Shown here in pieces: positions 11,470 to 23,025 of a stretch of DNA of 64,000 nt. Within the stretch, counting starts at the first letter, position 1; every line of letters begins with the position of its first letter. The notes under the pieces were generated by a model. It was not told the DNA's origin. It did no database searches and worked only from the letters and a program-made list of their open reading frames with translations. This stretch comes from Gavia stellata (lineage: Eukaryota; Chordata; Aves; Gaviiformes; Gaviidae): positions 109,508,334-109,572,333 of the forward strand of contig NC_082595.1 in the NCBI RefSeq assembly GCF_030936135.1. Reading direction: 5' to 3'. A program made the translations under genes and the position numbers.

Positions 11470-12265
11470 GAGTTTGGTACAGATGTGAAAGGTCAACAAA
11501 ATGGCTTTTAGAACCACATTGGCAGCAAAAGAAAATTAAAAGAAAGTGTGGGAACACTTCTGAGTGAGCGAGGGAAATAAATAGCAACAGATGTGGAGCA
11601 GGCTGAGGTACTCAGTGCCTTCTCTGCCTCTGTCTTCATTGATGAGGTCTGCTATCAGCTTTATGTCCCTTTGCCTTCTGACAGAGCCTATGGTAGTGGA
11701 TTATTCATGGCAGAGGATGATCAAGTCAGGAATCACTTGAGCAAAATGGGCACGTGAAGGACACCAAAGTAGTTGCAAACTGCCAGCATAGATTTACTAT
11801 GGTCCTACCTGACCTACCCAACTGCCTGTCCTGCTGGAACCTGGGAAAGAAACACTTGTTTATCTTGACTTTTAAATAGGGTCTCCAAGTCTTCTTGTAG
11901 CCAGATTGAAAAGATATGGACTAAATGAGAGGCTAAGAAGGTGGGTGAAAACCTGGCTGGACCGTCAGACCCAGTATTGGGATCACCAGCTAGAAATGTA
12001 GCAAGTGTCCTCTTAGTAATGGAGTTTGCAGGTGTTGATACTGATACTGACATTCTTAAATGTCTTCATTAACAACCTGCGTGATAGGATGGGGTGCACA
12101 CTCAGCAAGTTTCTGGACATCAAATTGGGAGTAGAGGCTGATACACTGGAAGGCACGTTTGCTTTTCAGAGGGGCCTTGTGAGGCAGGAGAAACGGGCTG
12201 ATAGGAACCTCATGAACCTTAGAGAGGACAAAAGTAAAGTCCTGCCATGTGGCGAGGAAGCACCC
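11470..12265 (+). repeat. Old CR1 LINE fragment (ORF2 region)
   Basis: The plus strand carries diverged CR1 ORF2 text, including GTCTTCATTGATGAGGTCTG, GATCAAGTCAGGAATCACTT, AGGTGGGTGAAAACCTGGCT, TTCATTAACAACCTGCGTGA (the FINNLRD equivalent of the RT region) and CTCAGCAAGTTTCTGGACAT. It abuts the minus-strand CR1 at 10985-11440, so two elements of opposite orientation lie back to back. Confidence 0.7.
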
Positions 12266-12294
12266 TAGCAGCACCCTTCAGAAATGGGGAACCT

Positions 12295-12366
12295 TTACCC
12301 TAGTGTGATTCAACCACACAACCTCCTGATCTGGAGTCAGATGTGCTGTCCTTGTGCTACAAGGTC
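12295..12366 (-). pseudogene. tRNA-Trp pseudogene, full length
   Basis: All 72 positions align with the intact tRNA-Trp copies and the CCA anticodon is kept. The D-stem (GCAC/GCAC) cannot pair fully, the first acceptor pair is lost, and the T-loop reads GTTGAAT instead of TTCGAAT, which damages the B box. No T-run terminator follows. It is therefore most likely a dead copy. Confidence 0.8.
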
Positions 12367-12699
12367 GATATGGAGGGATGCAGCCCCCAGGCACGGACCC
12401 AGCCTGGGTGGTGGAGATGCGCTCCCCATGGGGACCACCCCAGAGCTGGCCACTACAGCTCCCAGGAGACCCAGGGCTGACCCCAACTGTGATGAGCTGG
12501 GCATTGCAGCTAAGCCTCCTGTGGGGCAAGTGAGATGTCTCCCCCGCCTCAGTCATTAACCTTGGCACCCACCGGGCACCTTTTGCACCAAACAAAACTT
12601 ACCTGCTGAGCCCTCGTTCCCATGCCTTGGTTGCAGCTCCCTCCCTTTTTCAGTCCCCCTCTCCTGCCATGTTCATCAATGACAAAAAATTTGGGAAAA
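12367..12699. other. Non-coding stretch next to the tRNA-Trp pseudogene
   Basis: The first 100 bases or so (GGATGCAGCCCCCAGGCACG and following) resemble the 5' flank of the palindrome tRNA-Trp copies, so the pseudogene seems to have been duplicated with its flank. The rest is unrecognised. Confidence 0.45.
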
Positions 12700-13083
12700 T
12701 ACTTTTCCCTCATATTTTGACAGAACCTCCCATTTCAGTTTAAACCTATTGTCTCTCATCCTTTCATCACGAAATGCTGTGAAGAGCCTGGCTTGACCAC
12801 ATCCTCATGGGTACTGGAAGTTTGCTCTTGGGTCCTCACTGAAAGCTCTTCCCCACGCCAAATAAACCCAGCTCCCATGGCTTCTCCTCATATGCCTTGT
12901 ATGAGGAGAAGCCATGGGACCAACAGCAGGCATTTTGGTGGCCCTCCACTGGACTTGTTCCAGTTGATCAATGTCCTTACGCTGGAAGCCCCAAAGCTGT
13001 GTGCAGTATTCCCAGTGTGGAACATGAGTAAGCAGTGGGAATAGAGGGATGTCAGTACTGAGTAGAGGAGAGTGATGAGACAA
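12700..13083 (-). repeat. CR1 LINE fragment with internal hairpin
   Basis: Plus-strand blocks TTTTGGTGGCCCTCCACTGG, TTGTTCCAGTTGATCAATGT and CCAAAGCTGTGTGCAGTATT are antisense CR1 ORF2 and 3' text. An 18-bp perfect inverted repeat (12874-12891 with 12901-12918) lies inside. Confidence 0.7.
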
Positions 13084-13222
13084 GGTGCCCAGCTCCACCA
13101 TAAGGTCTTGAGGAACAATTTCCATCTTGCAGGACAAGAGAACACCCCAGCACTTTTGCCCTGCAGAAGGCCCTGAGCCCTCGCAGAGGGAGCAGGAGGA
13201 GCCGTTGCCAGGTTAAAAGTGT

Positions 13223-13295
13223 TGAGCCAGGCAGGAGTCGAACCTGCAGTCTCCTGATCCGTAGTCAGGCGCGTTGTCCATTGCGCCACTGGCCC
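13223..13295 (-). tRNA. tRNA-Arg (anticodon ACG)
   Basis: Right-arm partner of the 7992-8064 gene and the same sequence by eye, including discriminator A and the GGACAACG D-loop. A T-run terminator (AAAA at 13215-13218 on the plus strand) lies just downstream on its strand. Confidence 0.96.
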
Positions 13296-14303
13296 CGGCC
13301 CCTCGCCAGCCCCGGGGCCATGGCAGGCTGCCCATGTCCTTCGGTCTATAGGGCGTCCTCTGCGCCCACCACAAAGGCACCGAAGAACGTCCAATGCAAC
13401 ATCAGGCAGTGAGGAACGTCAGCTGGACTGCCAACCACTGACTGCAGCCCCCTCGGCCCCCCGGTCCAGCCACTTTGCCAGCCGCCTTGGGATTCAGCTT
13501 AGGCGCTCTGTCTCTGTGTCCTGCTACAGTGAGAAGCCTGGGAGACCCCATCAGAGGTCAAGTTGTAGTCAAGAGAAACCATGTTCCTTGGTCTCCTCTT
13601 GACCACCGAGGAAGCCATCTCTTCAAAGAAACCTATCACGTTGGCCAAGAGTGGTCTGGTTTTGGTCAATCCATGACCACTTGTCATTCAGTCATTTCAT
13701 GTCCTTCCTTCATTTGGGCATGGCTTTTGGGAGTGTTTATTCTGTAGTCTTCACGTGGGCTCTGTGGTGAGGCTGACCAGATTAGAGCTGCCCAGATCCT
13801 CCTTCCTCCTCCTCTTGAAAAAACTTCTCATGCTGTTCTTCAGAAACCTCTCCCTATTGGCATGATCTTTCATTGAGTCGTTGTCCTTGACCCCCCTCCA
13901 GAAATCCCCTGGACTGACTGTACCAGGGCATGTTGCCCTCCCAGGCAGGTATTGCCTGGGGGTAAGTGCAGGTCCCCCAGGAGTGACTGCGCATGCAGTT
14001 ATGAAGCTTCTTGCACTTCCTGGAGGAAAAGTTCATTTGCTTCAGCTTGTTGATGAGGCAACCTGTCAGACAGCCACCACAACAACCCCCTGTATGGGCC
14101 TCCACTCTGGTCATGAGCCATAACCTCCAACCAGCACTGGCGCCAGGCTGAAAGGAAATCTCTGGGCATGACTTTTCCCCGCAGCTGTTCCCGAGGTGTC
14201 CCCCCACAGTTGGCCAATGCCTTGCAGAGCCCTGCCCCTCTCCCCGACCAGCCCCACAGAAAAGCAGGGTCGATACAGAAGGTGGCGAGTGGTGCCCCAA
14301 GGC

Positions 14304-14375
14304 TGACCCCGGTGTGATTCGAACACACAACCTTCTGATCTGGAGTCAGACGCGCTGCCCTTGCGCCACGAGGTC
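14304..14375 (-). tRNA. tRNA-Trp (anticodon CCA)
   Basis: Right-arm partner of the 6912-6983 gene. Complete cloverleaf with D-loop AAGGGCA, anticodon loop CTCCAGA, T-loop TTCGAAT and discriminator A. A T-run lies about 40 nt downstream on its strand. Confidence 0.96.
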
Positions 14376-14455
14376 GAGGTGGAGGGATGCAGCTCCCTGT
14401 CACGTACCCGGACCTGGGTGGTGGGGATGTCCCCTCCACGAGGAACACCCCAGGG

Positions 14456-15086
14456 ACATCCCACAGCCCCTCAGCTGGAGCTATGGAGGGGAAGGGCAGA
14501 CAATGCCTGGACGCAGAGCAGACTCCAGGCTGGAGCATGAATGTGCAGGGTGGGATGGGGTGACCTGCGAGGTCAGTGCGGGCTGGAGCCAGGCTCAGGG
14601 ATGCTGTGAAGGAGGATGATGGTCCACGGCAGAACACAGGGAAGGGGCCAGGTCCCCTCCTACAGCACAGCCTGAGGTGGGCTCTAAGTAGATACCCAGA
14701 AATGGTGGTGGACAGTGTTAAGACCAGACAGTCCATGGGCTCAGCCCAGTCACAGACGGACACTACAGCTCCTGACGTAGGTAACCAAACCTCGGTTTGG
14801 CTGGGAATGGCAGCTGGACCTTCTGCAAGGAAGGAAAGACTTCTTACCAGCACAGGCAAGGTCCACCAACAGTGCAGGTGAGGTTCACTGCCAGCTCTGG
14901 CTGCCCAGACCTTTCCCCATGGGCGGTTAGTACAAGGTTGCCATGGACAGAGGTGTCAGAGAGGAGATGAAAATTTCCTTCTTCCTCTCCAACTCCATGC
15001 CCACCCCAGCATGCTGGAGGAAGTCTGCTGGGTACTAGGCTGGCTGGGGCAGGGACATGGTGGGGCACGATGTGGGCAGGGGGCTG
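14456..15086. other. Non-coding flank of the tRNA array
   Basis: GC-rich sequence without a recognisable gene. The minus-strand frame that covers 13999-14859 is antisense to tRNA and spacer sequence for half its length and is not a credible protein. Confidence 0.4.
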
Positions 15087-15147
15087 GGGCCAGCGGTGCA
15101 ATGGGCAATGCACCAGGAGACTGCAGGGTTGAGTCCTGCCTGACTCA
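15087..15147 (+). pseudogene. tRNA-Arg pseudogene lacking the anticodon
   Basis: Begins GGGCCAGCGGTGCAATGGGC and ends in a T-arm and acceptor (CCTGCCTGACTCA), so both ends of the tRNA-Arg gene are recognisable. Most of the anticodon arm, including ACG, is missing, leaving about 61 nt. It marks the right limit of the tRNA array. Confidence 0.8.
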
Positions 15148-15149
15148 AC

Positions 15150-18100
15150 TTAATCCTGCCCACAGCCTGGCCATGGTGGAGGTGATGGGAATCAGGCTGC
15201 CCTGGTGTCCTTCTGGAAGTGGTGGGTAACCAAGTTTGGGTATTGCCCTGGCTCTGGCTTACTCATTTGCTTTGTTATGTGTTCTGCCAGCAATAAGACA
15301 TTTTTCTATCAGAAATCCATGAGGCATTTTTCTCAAAAAAACAGCTGTTGTTACACCTTTTCCACAAATGTCCCATTTCACCTGGACCTCCTGCAGGACT
15401 GGATAGAGGCCGGGTGGCTGCACCTCTATCTGTCCCATTCCCTTTCTCTTTCAGAGCATGTTTTTTTCTGCTCAACCCATCTTTGCTTTGCTCCACCTCC
15501 ATTTCATCCCACATCATTGTTCCTCACTGCTCTACCTTCTGCCTAGCGCCACAAATTCTGACATCTTTGCACTCAGTTCCTGCTTGCCCCAGAGCTCATG
15601 TTAAAATTCTTAGAGTTAGAGCTCTGACACCATTACTACTCTTTCCTTTTAAAGAAAATAAACTATTTAATGTAAGTGTACAAGTTTGTGATGTAAAGTA
15701 GAATTTATTGTTGTTATTAAGACTGATCCATTTCAGAAAATCCATGAGAAATGAGCATAAAAAATGAGAAAATGATTAATAAATGCAAATAAAAACTACA
15801 GCACCCAAATGAGGAATAGCATAAGTGATAGTTTAATAAATGCATTTAGTTTCTGCAGTGGATATAGTTATCTAGCTACACTTAAGGCAGTTTGCTTGAA
15901 CTGCGTAGCCAATGAGCTACTTGTCCACCGTATATATGTGCTGTATACAAATACAGGAGATATACACGATATTCATTTGGAGAGAAAGACCTCTGCTGAA
16001 CTTTATTAGATTTCTATTTGTGGATAAATGTTTGGGAGTAAGTCACAGCGATCTCACCTGGGCTAGCGGTAGGGTACATTTCTGCATGGAAACATTCTTC
16101 ACTTGTGAAAAAAGAAATCTCAGCAGAAGTCTTTCTGAAATCCTTCATTTTCAAGCTTTTGAAAATGAGTTTTGTTTTTAAAAGAGATCACTGCCATCAT
16201 GTGGTTGCTCTTCTCCGACTGTACGAGGCAGCATTGATTAGGAAGGCGTGAAGCGGTAGGGGAAGGTCTGCTGGGGTGGGATGCTGCTTTAGACACCTGA
16301 ATGTGTCTACAAGGACGATGCCTACTTGTGCTCTAGGCAGCAGAGCTCTCATTATTACTATAGTTACAAACTTTTATAAAGTTATATAAAATTATATGAA
16401 GTTAGAAAAAGGTTAACTTTATAATTATGCACTTAGAGGGAATGTGGGCAACTCACTCCAGTCCCTAAAATGTGGTATCTGCAACCACAAGCCATCCCTG
16501 CTCTCCAGACTTATTAATAAAAGTCATGTATGTACTCTGCAAATTATCGATGCTGAAGATGGAGCAAAGAGGCCGGCACCTACCTTTCCATCTGAGCAAA
16601 CCCTGCCCAGGAGCAGGTCCTTGGTGTCCCTTCCTCCACCAGCATGTCCCCCCGCAAGAGGGAGCCATGAACTCGCTGATGGGCTCCACAAGCTGCAAAG
16701 CCAAGCTGGAGATGCCTTTTGCTCAGTGAAGGACCCTCCATCCCTAGGCCAGGCTGGAAATTCAGCTTGTTTCCTTCCTGGAAATACAGTTGTTTCTCCA
16801 CAGCCTCAATTTTTTTTTTTTTTTTTTTTTTTTTTGCCTTTCAGTCCCACTGGTCTCTCTTAGACTTCCCACCCCCCATCAGCACACTGTTTTCTAGAAG
16901 TGCAGCCTCAGATGTGGTCATGGGGAGCTCCGCCTGCTGCCCGCTCCCCGCTGACCACCTCCTCTCATCTATCCTGCTCTGATACTTGCTTAGTTTCCAA
17001 CTGCATGACACAACAGGAGAGATTCAGCTGCCTAAATTCAGGCATCTGGTGTTGTGTTATGGCATACGCTGCCTGGTCTATATTTGCCTCTCCAGAAGCA
17101 ATCTGAGTATCCCATAAACCTCTGTCCCATGCAAATATCTTGGATGCTCTAGTGATACTATATTCAGGCAACTAAATCCTGCCTGAGGGTGGGAGTCAGC
17201 TCAAGGAATTGGACAATTAAAGAAGGTGTCTCCACGTAGGGATGTATTTGCCTGTTAGATAGTTGATACACCACATAAATACGTAAAAATGTCTTGAAGA
17301 GATGCAGGAGATATTTCTGGACACTTGGCTTTGCTGTGTTCCTTTTTATTTTTAAGCAGAATATATCGATGCCTGTATGATATCAGTTTGATAGAACACT
17401 GAAATTTTCAAATTTCTCAGCAGAACACCCCATTTCTCCCCCAACACCCCTTTCCAATCCCTTACAATCTTATAAATAAGCTCTGTTTTTCAGCTAGTTC
17501 GAGGAGCACTGCACCCCAACTGCAATCTAGTTCTTCTGATTTACATTGCCATAAAGCAAATCTGTATAAGTGCTTGAGGGAAGCAGATATTTCCCATAAT
17601 TTTGCTGTCCCAGGTTACTTCAGAGCTAGCCCAGGCCCACTGACTGAAAAATTCAAAATGAAAGAGGTGTCCTCCCTTCTCATGCACACTCCTTTCCTCA
17701 TGCTTTCAAAGGGATGTGAGTCCCAGGGAAAGATTCACAGTTTTCTGAGTCTACTGAAAGGAAAGAACAGACATTTCACATGACGGTAAAAGCTTCTCCC
17801 CCATTGCTGTCTGCCAATCACATGGATCTACATCTTCTTCAGCATATCCTTCCTTGAGGACATGTAGCTACAATGATTTCACCTAGCAGACACTTCTCAG
17901 GAGCCATCATGGTGATTTCAAGGTGAGAACTGCCTAGTGGAGATGTCTACGGCTGTCAGACCCATGGCTGAGGAGCTCACTGCAGCCCTGGAGGGCTCTT
18001 CTATGTCCAGACCCTCTGCAACTTTAGGAGAAGTCAATCCATTGGGTCAGCTGGTTTTCATCCCGTATTGATGATTGCTGCATGCTTCCCCACCCATCGA

Positions 18101-21100
18101 AGCAGGAATGCAGGCCTGTTTTGGAAATACCTGTAAATACCTACTCATTGCTTCCCATGCCCCCATCAGAAGAGGTTACCCTCCTGGTGGGATTGATACC
18201 CATAAAGTACATTTTTCAGGCTGTTGTTAAATTAGCTAATGCAACTGGGTGAGGTGGGTAGGGACGCTACTATATGGGCAGTCTATATCGGTGTGGAAGT
18301 CAGGATTAGCAAGATCTACTCCATGGCAGAAAGATCACTGAAGGGTTTATCTCTATTCCCCAGATTAAGACATCTTCTAAAGACTGTCTATCTCACCTGC
18401 CTCAGACACATACCTCAAGGCAGGTTTGAAGTCTTCTCTGGAAGTCCTTGTGTCTCCATTGACTCCAAGATAAAACTAGAAGACGACGTTAGATTAGACA
18501 GCTGGGATGGGTTTCATCCCACCTCTTTTGGAGGCTGGCAGTACAGATGCCTCCATCTGAACTAGTCTTCTGCATTTCTTTCATAGTCAATGGAGAAAAG
18601 CAAGTACTGGGTGAGTCTGCCAGAATATCACGTTGTAGAAGTGACACTGGCTACGTGACTGGCTCCAATGCAGTCTCTAAACTGTAGACATCTCAAGTGG
18701 GGAGAGGGGAACCCCGCTTGTAATTTGCATGTATCTAATGTGAGACAAACTCCACCAAAAGCCACAAATCAGAAGATTCCAAATCATGGGTGATTCATCT
18801 TAACAATGCTAATGACTAATATAGTGATTAAAACAAGCCTGCTTAGTATTCTGCAGTTGTTTGCATTTTCACTCCCTGCATGGAAATGCATGAAAATGTC
18901 TCCAGCAGTCCCGTCTGCTGGTAAACTGGATGAACTGGGAAGAGGCCTTCCCTGTGACCATTGCAACACTGAGCATGGGGAAGCTATGACTATATGGAGG
19001 GTCAGTGACTTTTTCCGTCCCCAGCTGTAGGTCAGCTGCAGAACTGGTCATTAGGCAGGAGGCAGAGCTTTCCCCGTGTGTAAGCATTTCTTCCGTGATC
19101 CGTATAAAACATGTCTCTTACCTGGAGTAATCTGGGAGAGGAGGAGGAGAATAAACAAGAGCAAATGAAATGCAGAGGCACCAAGGCAGAATGAGATGGC
19201 AATTCTTTGCTAGGTGGTGAGAGAGTTCCAGTGTTTATAGGGCTTCTGGGAGCAGGCAGGACTGGAAACAGGGGTTTTACTTCAATGTATATAGCGTAGC
19301 CCTTGGCCAAAATTGCTAGCGAACACCTCTGTGCATAACCTTCCCTGAACAATCACAGGGTCATCTCTGAATCAGAAGAGGGGATCCGACCTGCTGCAAG
19401 CAACAGGGACTCTGGAGGGAAACCCTTTACCAAAGTGAATTTCGCTCCAAATCCAAAGATTTTTTTCTGAGATGAAATTTTTTTATCATAATTTGAAGGG
19501 AATCATGATCATATAAATGCTTATAGCCTGACAGTGAGAACATTGTCTATGCAATGGCTAGATGATAGGGAAGGATTTTGAACGTAAGACTATTGGACAA
19601 GCACTCCTCCTCTACCAGGGTATTAACGCACTTGAAGTGTTGCATTTGCCCTTCGCTTCCCATGAAAAAAAAAAGAAAAACATTTCCAGTCCACCATTAA
19701 ACAGAACAGGTCCACTTTTTGCAATTTTAAAAATAACTTTGCAGGATTAAAAAGCTGAGTACCTGCTCCAGTCTGACTAAGTACAATGTCAGGTCCTGTT
19801 TGAGAGCTGAGATGCTCCCCTTGGCTTCAGTGGGAACCTGAGCCAGCTGAAGTTTCCTTCTCAAGGTCTTTGTTTCATCCATTTCCCTGGAGTGCCTGAA
19901 AATGGGCATAAATAGCTCTCCTGCCACATAGCTGCTCGTGAGACTCAATGGCACCCGCAAGTTTGAAATGAAAAGCTAACAAAGAAACCAGAAAGGCAGA
20001 GAACAATGCACACTGAGTCAGGGGAAGGTTTATATCATTGATATCAAGGCCACTGCATCAGAACAACATCAATACATATCATGTACAGAAAGAGGCTCAA
20101 ATAAATGGCACTGGTTTCTTCTGCTCTGAAGGAGAACCTGTGCTGTCAGCTACCATTTCAGCATGACTGTTTGCAGCACAATTCAAACACTGTACAGACA
20201 GATCCTTATGAAAACTGTATCATGAATCTCACTTGCTCTTTGCACACCTGCAAAACTGAAGGCGCTGCTTATGACATCTGCAAACGCTGATAATCTGCAC
20301 CTCAGGTATGACTCTGCTGTATGTCCTGTGATGCAACACTGGGTCCTAAGAGAAAGCAGTAAGGAGTAGTGGGTATTCCATCCATAGAAATAGCAAATAA
20401 ATCTATTCTGTTCTGTGAAAGGTGCTTTGAAGAAAAAAAAGTCCTTTTTGTTTGTCAAACCATGCTTGAAAAGCCAAAAAAGTGACAAAGCATTTCCTCA
20501 GGACTCCCTGGAGCAGAGAGTGATCAAATACTCATTTCTAGTTTATGGCCGTCCCTAAAGCATTTGATCCTCCTAAAGAGAACAGCATGAGCGCTCGGGG
20601 GTTGAACAATGGCTTCAGGCAATACGTACAGGAACCTGCAGTGCTGATAGCTTCTAAGATGGCAAGATCTTACTTTTTAAGTAGAAAAATGGTGTTTTTA
20701 ATAACACAGTATGTTTCATGGAAATGAAGTCCTGGCAGCCCAACACAAACCAAGCCACTTAATTCCAGACTGCTGTCACACCTTGTTCTTGGGGTAAGGC
20801 ACTACCATTTGAGGAACTGAGGCGTGGGACAACAGTGGGACATACTGACTCAGCTCTGGGGAGACTTTCTGGCAATTTCTACATGCTTTTACTTTAAATG
20901 CATTATGAAACCAAATGAGCTCTCTGCAGAAGTGCAGGCTGATGCATTCTGGCTGACACATATGTTTTCTGTAAGGTAACAACCCATTCAAACTGAAACC
21001 ATGTGAAAAGAACCTTAATTAATCTGCACAGCTTTCCTTAATAACCTGTTACTTTACATCTGAGGTCTAAGTTCTTCTTAGTTCTTTAATATTCAGATGC

Positions 21101-22300
21101 TTTCTCTGTGTGACGTAAGAGTGGAGATGGGAAATGACCCGTGGACTGGGTTGGCTTGACCTGAGTGGGTTAACTAACCATCCGGCTATTTTCCAAGGTG
21201 TTTGAAAGCAAAACAAGCAAGTGCAGCATCCTGGAGACATAGTTACCTAGCCACTGACAAGATCCGTACTTTCAACTGCAGTCTGGAGATAAGGGTCCAA
21301 GGCAGAATTGGTTTGCAAGGTAGGAAGTGTGCAGCATGGTAGGTGGGGAGAGAGGGGGGTAGAGGAGGTACAGGGCACAGGATTTGGGCTGTGTTTCTGG
21401 TGGTTTAGGGGATGAGTTTGAAGGATGGTTGATTTGGGTTCAGAAGGTCAAGGGTGCAGAAAAAAAAAGAGAAGAGCTGAAGGAAAGGAAAGCCAAAGCC
21501 CCAGAAGAGTTGGGAGGTGAAACTGCTTTTTTCTTGCTCGCATACATCCAAGGTTGTGTATGCAGTTGCCTTCAATATCCCCATAGGTCTCTATAAGATG
21601 ATGCTCTGTGACACCCCTGCCAGCCCAACGTGTACACGACCCTTTGTACCTGTGTACCCCCCTCATCGTCTGCTGCTGAGAGGGGAAGATGGTTTTCCAC
21701 AGTCCCTGATCTGACAGAACGATTATTAGCAGGGTCCTTAGTGGTAATTACCAGGGTTCCTAAAGCAATGGCATGGCAAGGTGGACCTCCCCTCTACCAC
21801 TGCAGGTGAATGGATTTTTACAGGGCTGATCCACTGCATAGACCTCTCCTCCTGTGAAAGAGGGGGTTTTCCTTCCCCCTCTTCCACCACCATCTCAGAG
21901 AGCCAACTGATGCTGCAAAGCTGTCCTGTCCTGTGAAAGACCCCTTTAATCCCCTGGAAATGAGAAAAGACATTTTTCACACATACACACCATCGTCATG
22001 GAAAAGCGCTTCTAGAGATGTTTCTACCCTACCTTGATTTAGGACCCCTCCTTCCCCTTTCACCACCTACATCACATCTTATAGCCGGCATTTTCAAGGA
22101 TTCATCAAGAGTTCTTTGTTGTCATGTCATAAAAGTGAAACTTGAGCTAATAAGTTATGGCAGCTTTCTGGGGCTATGGATTTTATGGAGTTATTCTGAG
22201 ATTTTCATTTGGCTGCTTATACAAATACAGGGACGCCTCATCACTCTCTGTATGAAAGCCTTTTTCTCTGTGTATCTTCCGTGAGTCTGGGACCAAGCTC
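15150..22300. other. Long stretch with no recognisable gene
   Basis: AT-richer than the tRNA array. All open frames are short. Visible items are a 26-base T run (16810-16835) and a cysteine-rich 61-codon frame at 20105-20290, discussed under findings. I found no CR1 of recent type and no defensin mature exon here. Confidence 0.45.
16810..16835. repeat. Homopolymer T run
   Basis: Twenty-six consecutive T bases. It could be the tail of an unrecognised minus-strand retroposed insertion, but no target-site duplication is obvious. Confidence 0.8.
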
Positions 22301-22305
22301 CAGCT

Positions 22306-22822
22306 ATGAGGACCTTCTCATACCTTCTGATTGCTCTTCTCATCTTAATTTTCCAGCATTTTCAAGGTAAACCTCAGAGGGTACTAGAGACCAAATCCTG
22401 TCATTTCAAGGGAAGTGTCCAAAAGTGCCTGAATTATTTAGGAGTCTGAGGGAATTTTAAATAGTGCTTTGGAGCAGGTCTTCAGTTGTGCAGAGTATAA
22501 CAGCACCCCTAACTCCATGGGAAATGAAACTCAACTCGTATAATGGAATGATAAAGACTGAGAGCCAGGAAGCTTTGAAGGTCACCATAAGTAGGCAGCG
22601 CATCAGTTTAGGGAGCACGCTTGTATCCTGTAAACTTTCTTGCTGAAGACTAATCCATAGCTATGGTACAATGTGGTATTAAACACCCCTTTAAAGTTAT
22701 CCCATTTCCACAGTTGTCACTGGTTTGGGTGCAGATCCTATCAGGAAATGTTTCCCAGGTCTTAGGAGAACTCCCACTGAAAGCTGGGCAGGAGAGAAAG
22801 TGCTTCTGGACTACATTGTTGC
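22306..22822 (+). pseudogene. Beta-defensin-like pseudogene (signal exon plus decayed second exon)
   Basis: The first exon runs from ATG at 22306 to 22366 and encodes MRTFSYLLIALLILIFQHFQ plus the first base of a Gly codon, directly before a GTAA donor. Length, hydrophobic core, MR start and phase-1 donor all match the signal exons of AvBD11 and AvBD13 downstream. The best candidate second exon starts after a CCACAG acceptor at about 22713. It reads a prosegment-like VTGLGADPIRKC, with a Cys-Cys pair coded near 22817 in another frame, at a spacing too short for the six-cysteine fold. I infer a dead defensin gene. Its position left of AvBD11 would suit AvBD10 if the chicken order is conserved. 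The signal exon is convincing; the second exon is uncertain. Confidence 0.5.
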
Positions 22823-23025
22823 CCCATGCTTAGAGAACCCACCTGCAAAGTGAAAGAGCTGGGGTAGGGTTATGGTGACCAGAGATTAACAGCTTGATAT
22901 AGGCACCTGTGTGCACTGACGTGCACTAGCGTACCTGAGATATCATCTCAAGGGAGCAGATGGGACACAGACCCTGTGGGACAGCTGAGACCTTCCAGAT
23001 GGGCAGCTGGAGCCCGGCAGGGTAC

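Larger units (their letters stand above)
13084..14455 (-). repeat. Right arm of the tRNA-bearing inverted repeat
   Basis: Reverse complement of 6833-8218. It holds tRNA-Arg (13223-13295) and tRNA-Trp (14304-14375), again 1008 nt apart, and the tRNA-Trp lies 80 nt from the outer edge against 79 nt in the left arm. Homology ends sharply at the CCACGAGGAACACCCCAGGG edge, beyond which the two flanks differ. Confidence 0.9.

Noticed and set aside
13999-14859. 286-codon minus-strand open frame
   Set aside because: Half of it is palindrome spacer plus the tRNA-Trp gene itself; the matching left-arm frame is also driven by tRNA and spacer sequence, so it is not a protein gene.
19384-19420. TCCK-like reading that might be a defensin C-terminus
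   Set aside because: No upstream cysteines in frame and a stop just before it.
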